30,851 bases of DNA from DATARH01 sp050246595 (GTDB lineage Bacteria; Pseudomonadota; Alphaproteobacteria; ATCC43930; CGMCC-115725): contig JBFWVT010000057.1 in the NCBI GenBank assembly GCA_050246595.1, forward strand, positions 1 to 30,851, written 5' to 3'. Shown piece by piece: positions 14,803-23,902 of the stretch. The position numbers and the translations under genes were made by a program. The notes beneath the pieces are model-generated. The model was not told the origin of the DNA and ran no database searches. It worked only from the letters and a program-made list of their open reading frames with translations. How positions within the stretch are numbered: the stretch's first letter is position 1; the number at the start of each line of letters is the position of its first letter.

Positions 14803-16304
14803 TGACCCACCTTCTGCTTCTCGTTGCGCTTGTTGTGCCCGCCCTCGACACTCGCCAGCCACGGCTGGGGATCGATCGGGCGGCCGTCGCGGCGCAGCTC
14901 GTAATACAGCAACCGGCCGGGATCGGTCTCGTCCAACTCCAGCGCTTCCGCGCCGGGGCGGAGGGACGGAACATCCGATACCGCCCCCACCGGCTCGCCG
15001 GCGAGAACCCAGTCGCCGAGCTTTGCGTCGACCCGGCCGAGCCCCGCCAGCACCGAATAGTATCGGCGATCGTGCCGTATTATCAAGACGCGCCCGAAAT
15101 TCCGGAACGGTCCGGCATAAACGATTTTTCCGTCGAACGGAGCGACGACCGCGGCGCCGGGGAGGGTCTTGAGGCTCAGACCCTCGTTCGGGGCATCCGG
15201 CGCGCCCGGCTCGCCGCCCCGGCCGACCACCGTTCCGGTCACCGGCGGGACGAGAGGCGGATGCGGCGGCACGACCTCCTGCTGCGGGCCTCCGGATTGC
15301 GAGGGCTCGGTCTCTTCGAGACCCGATTCGTGTAGAAGCGAGCGCAGGTCGCTCGGTCGGGTCGGGTCTTCGGTTTGCGGTTGCGGGGCCGGCTTGTTGC
15401 GGGGTCCCCCGGTTCGGCCCTGTTCGCGCTGTTTGCCGCGGCTTTCTTCGGCGGCTCCGGCGCGCTTGATCAAATCGCCGATTCCTTTCGCCTCGCGTTC
15501 CGTGTCGGCGATGCGCAACGCGGCGTCGATGCCTTGCGGCGGCAACATTTCCCGGAGCAGCGTATTGCGGTGCGCCACTGCGGCCGCGAGACGTTCGCGC
15601 TCGGCCGCGAGCGCCTGCTGCGCCACCGCTTCCTCGGCCTTTTTGGCGGCGATCCGCTGCTGAAGCGCCTCGATCCGTGCGATCTCACCGGTCAGCGCGC
15701 GCAGCCGGGCGCGCAACACCGGATCGGCTTCCCGCATCAGAGCCTCGGCGCGCAGCTGCTCGACCAGCGGCATGTCACCTGCGCCGTCCTGTGCCGGGGG
15801 ATTGCGGGCCAGATGCATGATGGTCCCGAGCAGCCGCGCCTGTTCGGCACGACTCTCGGCTATGGCGCGGCGGCCTGCGTCGGCATCGCTGTCGAGCAGG
15901 TTGATTTCGTGCCCGATCGCGGCAAGTGCCTGCTCGCGCTCTTGCACCTGACGCGCCGCGGCGATTGTTTCCCGACGTGCCGCAGCAAGTTGTTCGGTGG
16001 CGGAAACCGACTCGGCGGCCGCCTCCGGCGCGCCGGTGGGTGCTTCCGAGATTCCTGGAACCGGCGTCTTCGCCGACTCCGCCGCGCTCGTCGCCCCGGA
16101 GAAGGCCGGCGGGGCCGGTGCGGTTACCGCCGCTTCCGGCGGCTCCGGCAATGGCGGGAGCACCGAACGCCCGAGCGTCCTTGCGCCGGGTGCGTCGCAG
16201 AAGGCCGGAGCGGGAGCCGCGCTCAGCGCCGCCGCGATCACGACCGGCAATATCGCACCAGCGGCGGCGCGGACCGCCCGCCGGAGAGCATCACTCGGCG
16301 GCAC
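14799..16304 (-). CDS. envC: EnvC-like murein hydrolase activator (degenerate LytM/M23)
   Basis: A 501-residue periplasmic protein. A signal peptide (about 1-36, ending APAPAFC) is followed by a Pro/Ala-rich linker to about 95. A long Ala/Glu/Arg coiled coil then runs about 100-290, a low-complexity linker to about 340, and a LytM domain to about 490. The LytM part shows GAAVVAPFDGKIVYAGPFRN, VLIIRHDRRYYSVLAGLGRV, and LLYYELRRDGRPIDPQPWL. The metal-binding HxH of active M23 peptidases is replaced by YYE, as in E. coli EnvC, which is not an enzyme but activates amidases through FtsEX. So it should regulate septal or wall amidases. The start overlaps the gpmI stop by 14 bases. Confidence 0.88.
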   Translation of the reverse strand: MPPSDALRRAVRAAAGAILPVVIAAALSAAPAPAFCDAPGARTLGRSVLPPLPEPPEAAVTAPAPPAFSGATSAAESAKTPVPGISEAPTGAPEAAAESVSATEQLAAARRETIAAARQVQEREQALAAIGHEINLLDSDADAGRRAIAESRAEQARLLGTIMHLARNPPAQDGAGDMPLVEQLRAEALMREADPVLRARLRALTGEIARIEALQQRIAAKKAEEAVAQQALAAERERLAAAVAHRNTLLREMLPPQGIDAALRIADTEREAKGIGDLIKRAGAAEESRGKQREQGRTGGPRNKPAPQPQTEDPTRPSDLRSLLHESGLEETEPSQSGGPQQEVVPPHPPLVPPVTGTVVGRGGEPGAPDAPNEGLSLKTLPGAAVVAPFDGKIVYAGPFRNFGRVLIIRHDRRYYSVLAGLGRVDAKLGDWVLAGEPVGAVSDVPSLRPGAEALELDETDPGRLLYYELRRDGRPIDPQPWLASVEGGHNKRNEKQKVGQ

Positions 16305-17847
16305 GCCTCTGATCCGATACGATCAGGGAATGCCCCGTCATCCCCGGCGACTTTTCAAGGCCGAGTATGTCGAGCAGGGTCGGTGCGACATCAGCCAGCC
16401 GCCCGTTCTCGACACGGGCGATCGCGCCCGGCGGATTGACGATGATGAACGGCACCGGGTTCAGCGTGTGCGCGGTATGCGGTTCGCCGGTATCCGGATC
16501 GCGCATCATTTCGGCATTGCCGTGATCGGCGGTGATGACCAGTGTGCCCTCCGCCGCCTCGACGGCTTTGGAGAGGCGCCCGAGACAGGTATCGACGGTC
16601 TCGACCGCCTTGACCGTGGAATCGATCAGCCCGCTATGGCCGACCATGTCGGTATTCGCGTAATTCAGCACGATTACGTCGAACCGACCGGACCGGATGG
16701 CCTCGACAACCTTGCCGGTAACCTCCGGGGCCGACATCTCGGGCTGCAAATCGTAGGTCGCGACCTTCGGGGAAGGCACCAGGATGCGCTCCTCGCCCGG
16801 AAATACGGTCTCGCGACCGCCGTTGAAAAAAAACGTCACATGCGCGTATTTCTCGGTCTCGGCGATGCGCAGCTGCTTCAGACCCGCGTCGGCGATCACC
16901 TCGCCAAACGTGCCGCTCAGATCGCAGGGCGGAAACAGCGTCGCGAGAAACCGGTTCAGCTCGGCCGAATATTCGACAAGACCGGCCGCCGCCGCAAAGC
17001 TGACGATTTTCTTGCGCTTGAAACCGGCAAATCCGGGATCGAGCAGCGCGGAGGCGATCTCGCGGATGCGGTCGGCGCGGAAATTGGCGAACAGTACGCC
17101 GTCGCCGCCCTGCATGCCGCGCCAATCGCCGATCGCGGTCGGCAGCACGAATTCGTCGGTTTCGCCGCGTGCGTAGGCCGCTTCGACCGCCTTGACCGGG
17201 TCGTTGGCGTGTTCGCCTTCCCTCTCGGTCAGCGCCCGATAGGCCTTTTCAACTCTGTCCCACCTCTTATCGCGGTCCATACCGTAATAGCGCCCGGAGA
17301 GGGTCGCGATCCGGATATCGCCATGCCCGGCGATATCTCCCTGGAATTTCCTCAGGTAGCCGAGGGCCGATTTTGGCGGCGTGTCGCGCCCGTCGAGCAG
17401 CGCGTGCACCGCGACCGGAACCCCGGCATCGCCAAGGATCGTGGCGAGTGCCGCAATCTGATCCTGGTGCGAATGCACGCCGCCCGGCGACAGCAGCCCG
17501 ATGACATGCGCCGCGCCGCCGCTCGCCTTCAGCTTTTCGATAAAGTCGCGCATAGCAGGCAGGCTTGCGAGCGTTCCGTCGGCGATCGCCTGGTCGATCC
17601 TGGGCAGATCCTGCACGACGACCCGGCCGGCGCCGAGATTGGTATGCCCGACCTCTGAATTGCCCATCTGTCCGTCGGGCAACCCGACATAATGCTCGCT
17701 GGCGTCGAGGCTTGCATGTGGCCAGCGTCGCATCAGCGCGTCCCAGACCGGCGTGGCGGCGCGCTCGATGGCATTATCCGCACCATCGTCGCGCTCTCCC
17801 CAGCCGTCGAGAATGCACAGCACGAGCGGGCGCGGGCGGTGTGTCAT
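16291..17847 (-). CDS. gpmI: 2,3-bisphosphoglycerate-independent phosphoglycerate mutase
   Basis: The Mn-dependent glycolytic enzyme interconverting 3- and 2-phosphoglycerate. The 518 residues match the family length. LVLCILDGWGER provides Asp14 as a metal ligand, GLPDGQMGNSEVGH provides the phospho-Ser64 nucleophile, and GLLSPGGVHSHQDQ, LLDGRDTPPKSA, SGRYYGMDRDKRWDRVEKAY and FANFRADRIREI form the transferase domain. NYANTDMVGHSG and ITADHGNAEMM give the phosphatase-domain ligands. The position at the head of the envC-ctpA-rppH block is common in alphaproteobacteria, which ties core carbon flow to the expression of envelope factors only by co-transcription. Confidence 0.97.
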   Translation of the reverse strand: MTHRPRPLVLCILDGWGERDDGADNAIERAATPVWDALMRRWPHASLDASEHYVGLPDGQMGNSEVGHTNLGAGRVVVQDLPRIDQAIADGTLASLPAMRDFIEKLKASGGAAHVIGLLSPGGVHSHQDQIAALATILGDAGVPVAVHALLDGRDTPPKSALGYLRKFQGDIAGHGDIRIATLSGRYYGMDRDKRWDRVEKAYRALTEREGEHANDPVKAVEAAYARGETDEFVLPTAIGDWRGMQGGDGVLFANFRADRIREIASALLDPGFAGFKRKKIVSFAAAAGLVEYSAELNRFLATLFPPCDLSGTFGEVIADAGLKQLRIAETEKYAHVTFFFNGGRETVFPGEERILVPSPKVATYDLQPEMSAPEVTGKVVEAIRSGRFDVIVLNYANTDMVGHSGLIDSTVKAVETVDTCLGRLSKAVEAAEGTLVITADHGNAEMMRDPDTGEPHTAHTLNPVPFIIVNPPGAIARVENGRLADVAPTLLDILGLEKSPGMTGHSLIVSDQRRAAE

Positions 17848-17915
17848 CGATCAAAGTCCCGACTGATCAAATCCGGCTTCTACACTTTTGCCGTGGCGGC
17901 GGCAATTCAACCGTT

Positions 17916-19172
17916 TCAAGACCGCGCCAGTGTTGAGATCAGGTAGAGCGCGCCGCCGACCAGACCGCCGACGACGGTTCCGTTCATCCGGATGAATTGC
18001 AGATCGGCGCCGACCGCGAGTTCGATACGGTCCGAGAAGGCGCGCGGTTCCCAACGCCGGACCACCTCACCGACAAAGCGGACCAGCTCGGGGCGCCACG
18101 GCAGCGCCTCGACGACAAGCGCTTCGAGTGTCGCATCGAGCCGCTGGCGCATTGCAGGATCGGCTTGCAGCCCCTCGCCGACCGCAGCGATGACCAACGC
18201 GAGGGTCCGGCGCAGACGCGGCGACGGCCTCTCCATATCGCGCAGCAACGCATCGCGCAGCCCGTCCCAGGACGAACCGATCCAGGCGCGCAGCTCACGG
18301 CGGCCGAGGATCGCCTGCGGTGAAATCGAAAACCGGGCAGTCGGAGCGGACGCGGTCGTCAGCTCTGTCGCGATCTCGTCGATTTTCTGCATCAGCGCGA
18401 GCCGGGCCGCGCCGCCGGGCCGGCGCAGATCGTCGATCAGTTCCGTGATCCCGCGCAGCATTGCGCGTGCGATCTGCCGATCGATCGATCGCGGAACCCA
18501 GCGCCGCCGCCGTTCGCCGACCGCATCGAGAATCCACTCCCGGTTGCGCTCGATAAAATCGCGCGCATAATCAAGCGTGCTGTCGAGAACCGCCTCGTGA
18601 TACCCCGCCGCGGTTACGGCCCGCAGCATCTGGCCGGCGAGCGGCGCCAACTCGATGTCGCGCAATGCGGCACCAAACCCACGATTCAGAAAGGCAACGA
18701 TCTGGCGGTCATCGATCGCATGCAACAGAGGCGGCATGGCCCGGACGATCTCGCGGGCGAGCGCCTGCGCATTGCGCGGGCGCGCCAGCCACGAGGCGAT
18801 CCGGTCGGCAATGTTCAGCGAGCGCAATTCGGCGAGCAGCATCTCGGGCGCCAGAACGTGCCGGTCAAGAAACCGCGCCAGCCCCTCGCCGATCCGGTCC
18901 TTGTTGGCCGGGACGATCGCCGTATGCGGGATCGGCAATCCAAGCGGCCGGCGGAACAGGGCAGTCACGGCGAACCAATCCGCCAGTCCGCCGACCAGCG
19001 CCGCCTCGGCAACCGCGCGCAGCAAAAGCACGGCTTCGCCCGGATCGGGCACTATCAGCGTGCCGACAAACGTGACGGCCGCCAATACCAGCAGCCCGCT
19101 CGCGACAAGGCGCGACCGGCGCAGCCGCGCCGCCTGCCAATCCTCGACCGAGACCACCGAGACTGTCGCCAT
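17916..19172 (-). CDS. DUF445 membrane-associated protein
   Basis: A 418-residue protein of the DUF445 (YjiN-like) family, of unknown function. One hydrophobic helix lies at about 22-41, followed by LLRAVAEAALVGGLADWFAV then TALFRRPLGLPIPHTAIVP, the most conserved block of the family. A long Arg-rich helical middle follows (about 95-390), and a second short hydrophobic helix at the C-terminus (about 398-414, GTVVGGLVGGALYLIS). The FIRMNGTVVGGLVG ending is the usual family end. The two ends would sit in the inner membrane with the body on one side. About 70 bases separate its stop at 17916 from the gpmI start downstream. Confidence 0.9.
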   Translation of the reverse strand: MATVSVVSVEDWQAARLRRSRLVASGLLVLAAVTFVGTLIVPDPGEAVLLLRAVAEAALVGGLADWFAVTALFRRPLGLPIPHTAIVPANKDRIGEGLARFLDRHVLAPEMLLAELRSLNIADRIASWLARPRNAQALAREIVRAMPPLLHAIDDRQIVAFLNRGFGAALRDIELAPLAGQMLRAVTAAGYHEAVLDSTLDYARDFIERNREWILDAVGERRRRWVPRSIDRQIARAMLRGITELIDDLRRPGGAARLALMQKIDEIATELTTASAPTARFSISPQAILGRRELRAWIGSSWDGLRDALLRDMERPSPRLRRTLALVIAAVGEGLQADPAMRQRLDATLEALVVEALPWRPELVRFVGEVVRRWEPRAFSDRIELAVGADLQFIRMNGTVVGGLVGGALYLISTLARS

Positions 19173-19218
19173 CCCTCGCCGGCGCGGTGCCGGACACGCT
19201 TCGCGGACCGGAACGCGC

Positions 19219-20196
19219 TTACACGATCTGGTTGCGCAACCGAGCCTCGCCGCGCCAGAGCCGGTCGAGATTTTCGCGCAGAATCTCGATCACGTTGTCT
19301 TCATAACGGCGGGTCTCGCCCGCCGTATGGGGAGTGATAAGCACGTGCGGCATCCCCCAGAGGGGCGAAGCCGGCGGCAGCGGCTCCTCGGCGGTGACGT
19401 CGAGCGCCGCCCCGGCAATACGATTTGTCGAGAGCGCCTCGACCAGTGCCGGTTCGTCGACGACCCGGCCGCGCGCGACATTGACGAGATAGGCCGATTG
19501 TTTCATGCGCGCGAGCGCCGCGGCATCGATCAGCTTCTCGGTCTCCGGTGTCAGCGGGCAGGTAAGCGCCACGAAATCCGCCTTGGGCAGCAACGAACCA
19601 AGCGCCGCCATCGGCTGAACCGAGTCGGCCGCACCGGCCCCGGCAGCGGGATCGCGGCGCAACCCGACGACGCGCATGTCAAAGGCCTTGGCGAGTTTCG
19701 CGAGACGGCCGCCGATATCGCCTAGACCGACAATCAGCAGCGTCTTGCCGCCAAGCTCGTCCTCTCGCCGCGCGAGATCTCCGATCATGCCGCGCCAGAC
19801 GCGCCGCGCCTGGTTGTCGCGCGCCTCCGGCAGAAGCCGGCTCAGCGCCAGGATCAGCGCCATCGCGTGCTCGGCGACGGCACGGGCATTGACGCCGCGC
19901 GCGCTCGCCAGGCGGATGGAACGGCGCGCCAGCGCCTCGCGCGGAAACTGATCGGTGCCGGCGCCAATCGATTGGATGTAGCGCAGCCGGGGCGCCCGAT
20001 CGAGCAACGCGTCATCCCACAGCCCGGAGATCACCAGCACATCGGCCTCGGGCAGCCCATTTTCCAATGCCTCGGCATTGCGCACACCAAAACTCGCAAT
20101 GCCGGTCGCGAGCGCTGCGAAGCGCTCATGCAGCCGATAGGCCACATGGGCAAAACAGATCGTCAGCCGGTCCTTGTCGGGCAGCCCCGTAGCCAT
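19219..20196 (-). CDS. D-isomer-specific 2-hydroxyacid dehydrogenase
   Basis: A 325-residue NAD(P)-dependent dehydrogenase interconverting 2-keto and D-2-hydroxy acids. The Rossmann motif is LLIVGLGDIGGRLAKLAKAF (about 153-172). The catalytic triad is intact: Arg242 in VNVARGRVVDE, Glu271 in LDVTAEEPLP, and His290 in ITPHTAGE. The substrate domain has IQSIGAGTDQFP and SARGVNARAVAEHAMALILA. Arg-Arg-Asp after the second strand (VVGLRRDP) may favour NADP, which is an inference. ATG 20196 was chosen because family alignment begins near LTICFAH and an AGAGGT site lies upstream; a longer frame to 20349 adds unlikely sequence. The substrate (glyoxylate, hydroxypyruvate, phenylpyruvate) is not decided by sequence. 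Confidence 0.92.
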   Translation of the reverse strand: MATGLPDKDRLTICFAHVAYRLHERFAALATGIASFGVRNAEALENGLPEADVLVISGLWDDALLDRAPRLRYIQSIGAGTDQFPREALARRSIRLASARGVNARAVAEHAMALILALSRLLPEARDNQARRVWRGMIGDLARREDELGGKTLLIVGLGDIGGRLAKLAKAFDMRVVGLRRDPAAGAGAADSVQPMAALGSLLPKADFVALTCPLTPETEKLIDAAALARMKQSAYLVNVARGRVVDEPALVEALSTNRIAGAALDVTAEEPLPPASPLWGMPHVLITPHTAGETRRYEDNVIEILRENLDRLWRGEARLRNQIV

Positions 20197-20514
20197 GCGT
20201 TTTATACCTCTACCCCAAACCCGGGCGCGTCGCGGTCCCGGAGCGGTCCCGACGCTCCCGGCATTCCTCGAACACGAACAGCGCCTTGTTGCACCATCGG
20301 CAGCTTGTCCCGCGCCTGGAAGCCGATCTCGGCGTATGACGCCGATCACCTGCCGATGTTAAGGATGGGCGGACACGTCGTCGAGAGTGACGAGCCTATG
20401 CCCTGTTCGGTGCACCGGCAGCAGTAATCTTATTCTCGAAAAAGCCGCAGCCGAACGCCCCGTCGAGAAAACCGGTCCGACCGATGCCGCTGCGCCGGGC
20501 GGCAGCGGCGTAGC
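20197..20514. other. Intergenic region of about 320 bases
   Basis: This holds the promoter side of the hydroxyacid dehydrogenase and the 3' side of the Sel1 gene. Apart from the hairpin next to the Sel1 stop I see no gene, tRNA or repeat. A few frames are open here but lack family resemblance or ribosome sites. Confidence 0.6.
20468..20509 (-). terminator. Candidate terminator of the type I secretion operon
   Basis: On the minus strand a perfect 8-bp stem, GCCGCTGC/GCAGCGGC with an eight-base loop (20486-20509), begins six bases past the Sel1-protein stop codon. About 15 bases further on is GGTTTTC. The stem is strong, but the U-run is short and distant. Confidence 0.4.
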
Positions 20515-22533
20515 TCACCCGCCGCTGCGCATCTGCAATGGCTGAACGGTTGCGACGAGTTTTGGAGCCTGCGGCGGCGCCAGCCTTGTCTGGGCCGGAG
20601 CATGCCCTTGCGCCGCCGCCCGTTCGTACCACGCATGCGCGGTCTCCGGGTTCGGCGCCACCCCGACGCCCTTCGCGTAAATGTCGCCGAGTGCCGTCTG
20701 CGCCTCCGGGAAACCCTGCTCGGCTGATTTTTGATACCAATCGAGGGCCGCTTGCGGGTCGCGCTCGATGCCGTTGCCGCGGGACAACATCGCTGCGAGA
20801 CGATACTGCGCGATGCGCTCGCCCTGTTCGGCCGCGCGGCGATACCAGACGGCACCGGTGGCCAAATCGGCTGGCACGCCGAGCCCGGTGCAGTACATCG
20901 AGCCCAGCTGGAGTTGCGCCCCGGCATGTCCGGCCTCCGCCGCCCGGCGGAACCAGAGAGCCGCTTCGTCGGGTTTGCGCTCGCCCCAGCCGCCGGTGAG
21001 CAGGTTTCGCCCAACGACCAATTGCGCCGCCAGCATGCCCTGTTCGGCGGCAGCGCGATAGCAGCGGATCGCTTCTTCGCGCTTCGCCGGCGAATCGCGA
21101 TCGGCGGCGCAGAGATGACCAAGTTGCAGCAAGGCGGGACCGTGACCGCGACCGGCTGCCAAGCGGAGCAGCCGTTCCGCTTCGGCCGGATCGGGAGCGA
21201 CACCGTTGCCGCTGACATAAAGACCGGCAAGCAGCGTTTCCGCCTCGCTATCGCCGGTTGTTGCCGCGCGCCGCAGCCATTCCGCGGCCTTGCGATAATC
21301 CTGCGGCACCCCCTCGCCGGTAAAATGCAGCCGCGCGAGACGGATCTGCGCCTGCACCATTCCCTGCTCCGCGGCACGGGCAAGCCAGTCGGCCGCCAGC
21401 GCCGGGTCTCGCGCGATGCCGGAGCCGTTCAGGCGCATAATGCCGATATTGTACTGGGCCGCCGCGTGGCCCTGCCCGGCCGCCTTCTCGAACCAGCCGG
21501 CAGCGGTGTCGAGCCGTTCCGGAACCCCCTGGCCGCGCGCGTACAGCGCCCCCATCGTAAACTGCGCTTCGGGATCGCCGGCATTGGCCGCCGTCCGCCA
21601 CCATCGCGCCGCTTCGAAGCCGTCGCCGTGCAACCGCGCCAGTGCGACAATCGCCGGTCTGTAGCCGGCGAGCGCGGCCTTGCGCAGATGCGTTTCCGCC
21701 ATGACGCGGTTTTCCGCGATGCCCTTGCCCTCCAGCAAATGCAGCGCGAAATGGTGACGTGCCCGCGGGTTGCCGCGCTCGGCTGCCTGCTCCAGCAACG
21801 CAGCGGCGCGCGCCGGGTCCGACGGAACACCTCGGCCGTTATCGTACAACATCGCCAAAGCGACCTGCGCCTCGCCATTGCCCTTGGCCGCGGACCGTTC
21901 GTACCACCCGGCAGCGGTCTCCCAATCGGCCGCCACGCCGATCCCGCTCTCATGGATGACGCCAAGACCGAGTTCGGCCTGGCTGTGGCCGCCCTCGGCG
22001 GCGAGCGCGTACCACCGCCGCGCCTCGACGATGTCGAGATCGCAACCGATGCCGCGTGCGTACAGGAACCCGAGCTGCGCCTGGGCGTCGAGAAGACCCT
22101 GTTCGGCGGCGGCGCGGCACCAGCGAAAGGCTTCGGCCGGTTGCGCATCGATGGCGAAACCGTTCGGGAAGATCAACGAGCGATTACGCTCGGCGAGATC
22201 CTCGTGGATCGCCGCCGCAGCCTGATACCAGCGCGCGATCCCGGAGTTGGAACCGCCGTGCAGATATACAAGGCTCAGCTGGTATTGTGCCTCGGCATGT
22301 CCCTGCTCGGCTGCGCGGCGCAGCCAGACGACGCCATCGCTGAGGCAAGCGATGATCCCTTCGCCGCGCAGATAAAGCAGTCCCAGCCGATACGCACCCT
22401 CGGCATCGGAGGCGGCCGCCCGCTGGAAGAGCCGGACCGCCTTCGCCACATCGCCCCTGGCGCTGGCGGCCAGCCCGTTGCACACGTCCCGGCTCAGCGG
22501 GCTGGGCCGGGCGCCTTTAACATCATGGCTCAC
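20515..22533 (-). CDS. Sel1-repeat protein linked to a type I secretion system
   Basis: A 672-residue protein made of about 16 Sel1-like repeats (about 45-650), each near 36 residues with the pattern AxAQxxLGxLYxxGxGVxxDxxxAxxWyrrAAexGh. Sel1 repeats are helix-turn-helix solenoids that bind other proteins. The second repeat is interrupted by about 30 residues (GSNSGIARWYQAAAAIHEDL onward), and the seventh is shortened. There is no signal peptide, lipobox or membrane helix. The tail after the last repeat is short and Pro/Gln-rich, ending QMRSGG. There are no RTX nonapeptides. GTG 22533 overlaps the stop of the HlyD-type gene by 11 bases, which means coupled translation and a shared job. It could be the exported cargo, or a cytosolic adaptor for an unlinked cargo. 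Confidence 0.92.
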   Translation of the reverse strand: MSHDVKGARPSPLSRDVCNGLAASARGDVAKAVRLFQRAAASDAEGAYRLGLLYLRGEGIIACLSDGVVWLRRAAEQGHAEAQYQLSLVYLHGGSNSGIARWYQAAAAIHEDLAERNRSLIFPNGFAIDAQPAEAFRWCRAAAEQGLLDAQAQLGFLYARGIGCDLDIVEARRWYALAAEGGHSQAELGLGVIHESGIGVAADWETAAGWYERSAAKGNGEAQVALAMLYDNGRGVPSDPARAAALLEQAAERGNPRARHHFALHLLEGKGIAENRVMAETHLRKAALAGYRPAIVALARLHGDGFEAARWWRTAANAGDPEAQFTMGALYARGQGVPERLDTAAGWFEKAAGQGHAAAQYNIGIMRLNGSGIARDPALAADWLARAAEQGMVQAQIRLARLHFTGEGVPQDYRKAAEWLRRAATTGDSEAETLLAGLYVSGNGVAPDPAEAERLLRLAAGRGHGPALLQLGHLCAADRDSPAKREEAIRCYRAAAEQGMLAAQLVVGRNLLTGGWGERKPDEAALWFRRAAEAGHAGAQLQLGSMYCTGLGVPADLATGAVWYRRAAEQGERIAQYRLAAMLSRGNGIERDPQAALDWYQKSAEQGFPEAQTALGDIYAKGVGVAPNPETAHAWYERAAAQGHAPAQTRLAPPQAPKLVATVQPLQMRSGG

Positions 22534-23902
22534 GCATAGCCTCGCTGAACGTCCGTACCGCGCCGCTTACCAGATAGGTCAGGATTGAGCGGGTGCCGAT
22601 ATGCACATCGGCGGCAAGGGTCATGCCGGGAATTAGACGGAAACCGTCCGGGACGTTGCGCAGGCTCGTGTCGGTCAGCGTGATGCGCGCCTTGTAATAG
22701 GGCTCCGAGGTCGGCTGGCCGGTTCGTTCATCGATCATGAACGCCCCCTCGCTGATCCAGCTGATCGTTCCCTTCACCATGCCGTGCTCGACAAAGTCGA
22801 ACGCGTCGAGCTTGATCTTGACCGGGTCGCCCGGGCGGATGAACCCGATGTCGCGCGGCGCTATCCGTATCTCGGCCTCGACCGGAGAGTTCAGCGGGGC
22901 CAGGTACATCAGCGGCTCGGCATCCTTGAGCACCGAGCCGACAGAAAGCTTCGCCATTCGCAGCACCACCGAGTCCTCGCTTGCCGCAAGGCGCACGAGA
23001 TCCTTCTTGCGCAGGGCCTTTTCGAGCTGCTGGCGCGCCGTGTCGCGCTGGTTGCGGGCGGTGACGAGCTCCTGCGAGGCATCGGCGAGCCATTTCTGGG
23101 CGAAAGCATCGCGAGTTGCGATCGCTGCCTGGAGCTGATGCTGAGTTTCCTCAAGGCTGTTGTGAACAAATTCGAGATTGCGCAGCAGTTCGGTCTTCTG
23201 GTCCATCGCGGTGAGCAAATGGAGGCGGCTTCCGACCTGCGCCGCGGCCAAGGTCGCCCGCATCTGTTCGACCTCTTTGGCGAGCGCCATGCGGTCGGCA
23301 TAGCGCGTTTCGTTGTTCTTCAGCTTTGCCAAGGTTGCCTTGTATTGGGAGATTTGCGAATTATACGCGCGCATCTGCTCGTCGTATTGCGATTTCCGCT
23401 GCGCAAACAGCGCCGTCTGCATCTCGCCGTAGCGCGCGGCCGCGACATCGGCAGCCGGCGGCGGCGTATACGCCTGCCCGGCCAATTCGGCTTCGGCGCG
23501 CGTTATCTGCGAGTCGTAATTCGCGATCTGCAATTGCAGCGCGCCGACATCGGCGGATGCGAAGGTTGGATCGAGCGTCGCCAGCACATCCCCGGCCTTG
23601 ACCCGATCGCCGACGCGAACGTTGATTGTCTTGATCAGCGCGCTGTCGAGCGATTGCAGCACCTCGGTCGGCGTTGTACTGACGATTTCGCCTCCGACAC
23701 TCTCGATGACACGGTCGAGCCGGGTCATCGCGGCGAGGACGACAAGAGCGACGATGAGCGCTGCCGCTACATAGGTCGTGCCGCGGATCCCGGCCGGCTC
23801 GGGCGACTCGAGGATCTCCGCCGTCTCCGACTGAAACAGGCGGACGACCTTATCGGGCGCCGTATCACTCGGCGGCTGTGGGGCGGAGCGGAATGATCTC
23901 AT
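22523..23902 (-). CDS. HlyD-family periplasmic adaptor (membrane fusion protein) of a type I secretion system
   Basis: A 459-residue adaptor that would link the inner-membrane ABC transporter to an outer-membrane TolC-like channel. After a short cytosolic tail comes one membrane helix (about 43-60, TYVAAALIVALVVLAAM). A split lipoyl domain has VLQSLDSALIKTINVRVGDRVKAGD (about 81-105). A long coiled-coil hairpin follows (about 115-310), then a beta-barrel with EAEIRIAPRDIGFIRPGDPV and the HlyD signature near the end, PGMTLAADVHIGTRSILTYL. The start overlaps the 3' end of the ABC transporter gene by 38 bases, and its own stop overlaps the Sel1 gene. No outer-membrane channel gene is in the window; an unlinked TolC would be used. 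Confidence 0.94.
   Translation of the reverse strand: MRSFRSAPQPPSDTAPDKVVRLFQSETAEILESPEPAGIRGTTYVAAALIVALVVLAAMTRLDRVIESVGGEIVSTTPTEVLQSLDSALIKTINVRVGDRVKAGDVLATLDPTFASADVGALQLQIANYDSQITRAEAELAGQAYTPPPAADVAAARYGEMQTALFAQRKSQYDEQMRAYNSQISQYKATLAKLKNNETRYADRMALAKEVEQMRATLAAAQVGSRLHLLTAMDQKTELLRNLEFVHNSLEETQHQLQAAIATRDAFAQKWLADASQELVTARNQRDTARQQLEKALRKKDLVRLAASEDSVVLRMAKLSVGSVLKDAEPLMYLAPLNSPVEAEIRIAPRDIGFIRPGDPVKIKLDAFDFVEHGMVKGTISWISEGAFMIDERTGQPTSEPYYKARITLTDTSLRNVPDGFRLIPGMTLAADVHIGTRSILTYLVSGAVRTFSEAMREP

Noticed and set aside
20731..22539. 602-codon plus-strand frame opposite the Sel1 gene
   Set aside because: Arises from the third-position GC of regular repeats in the real gene. It has no domain pattern.
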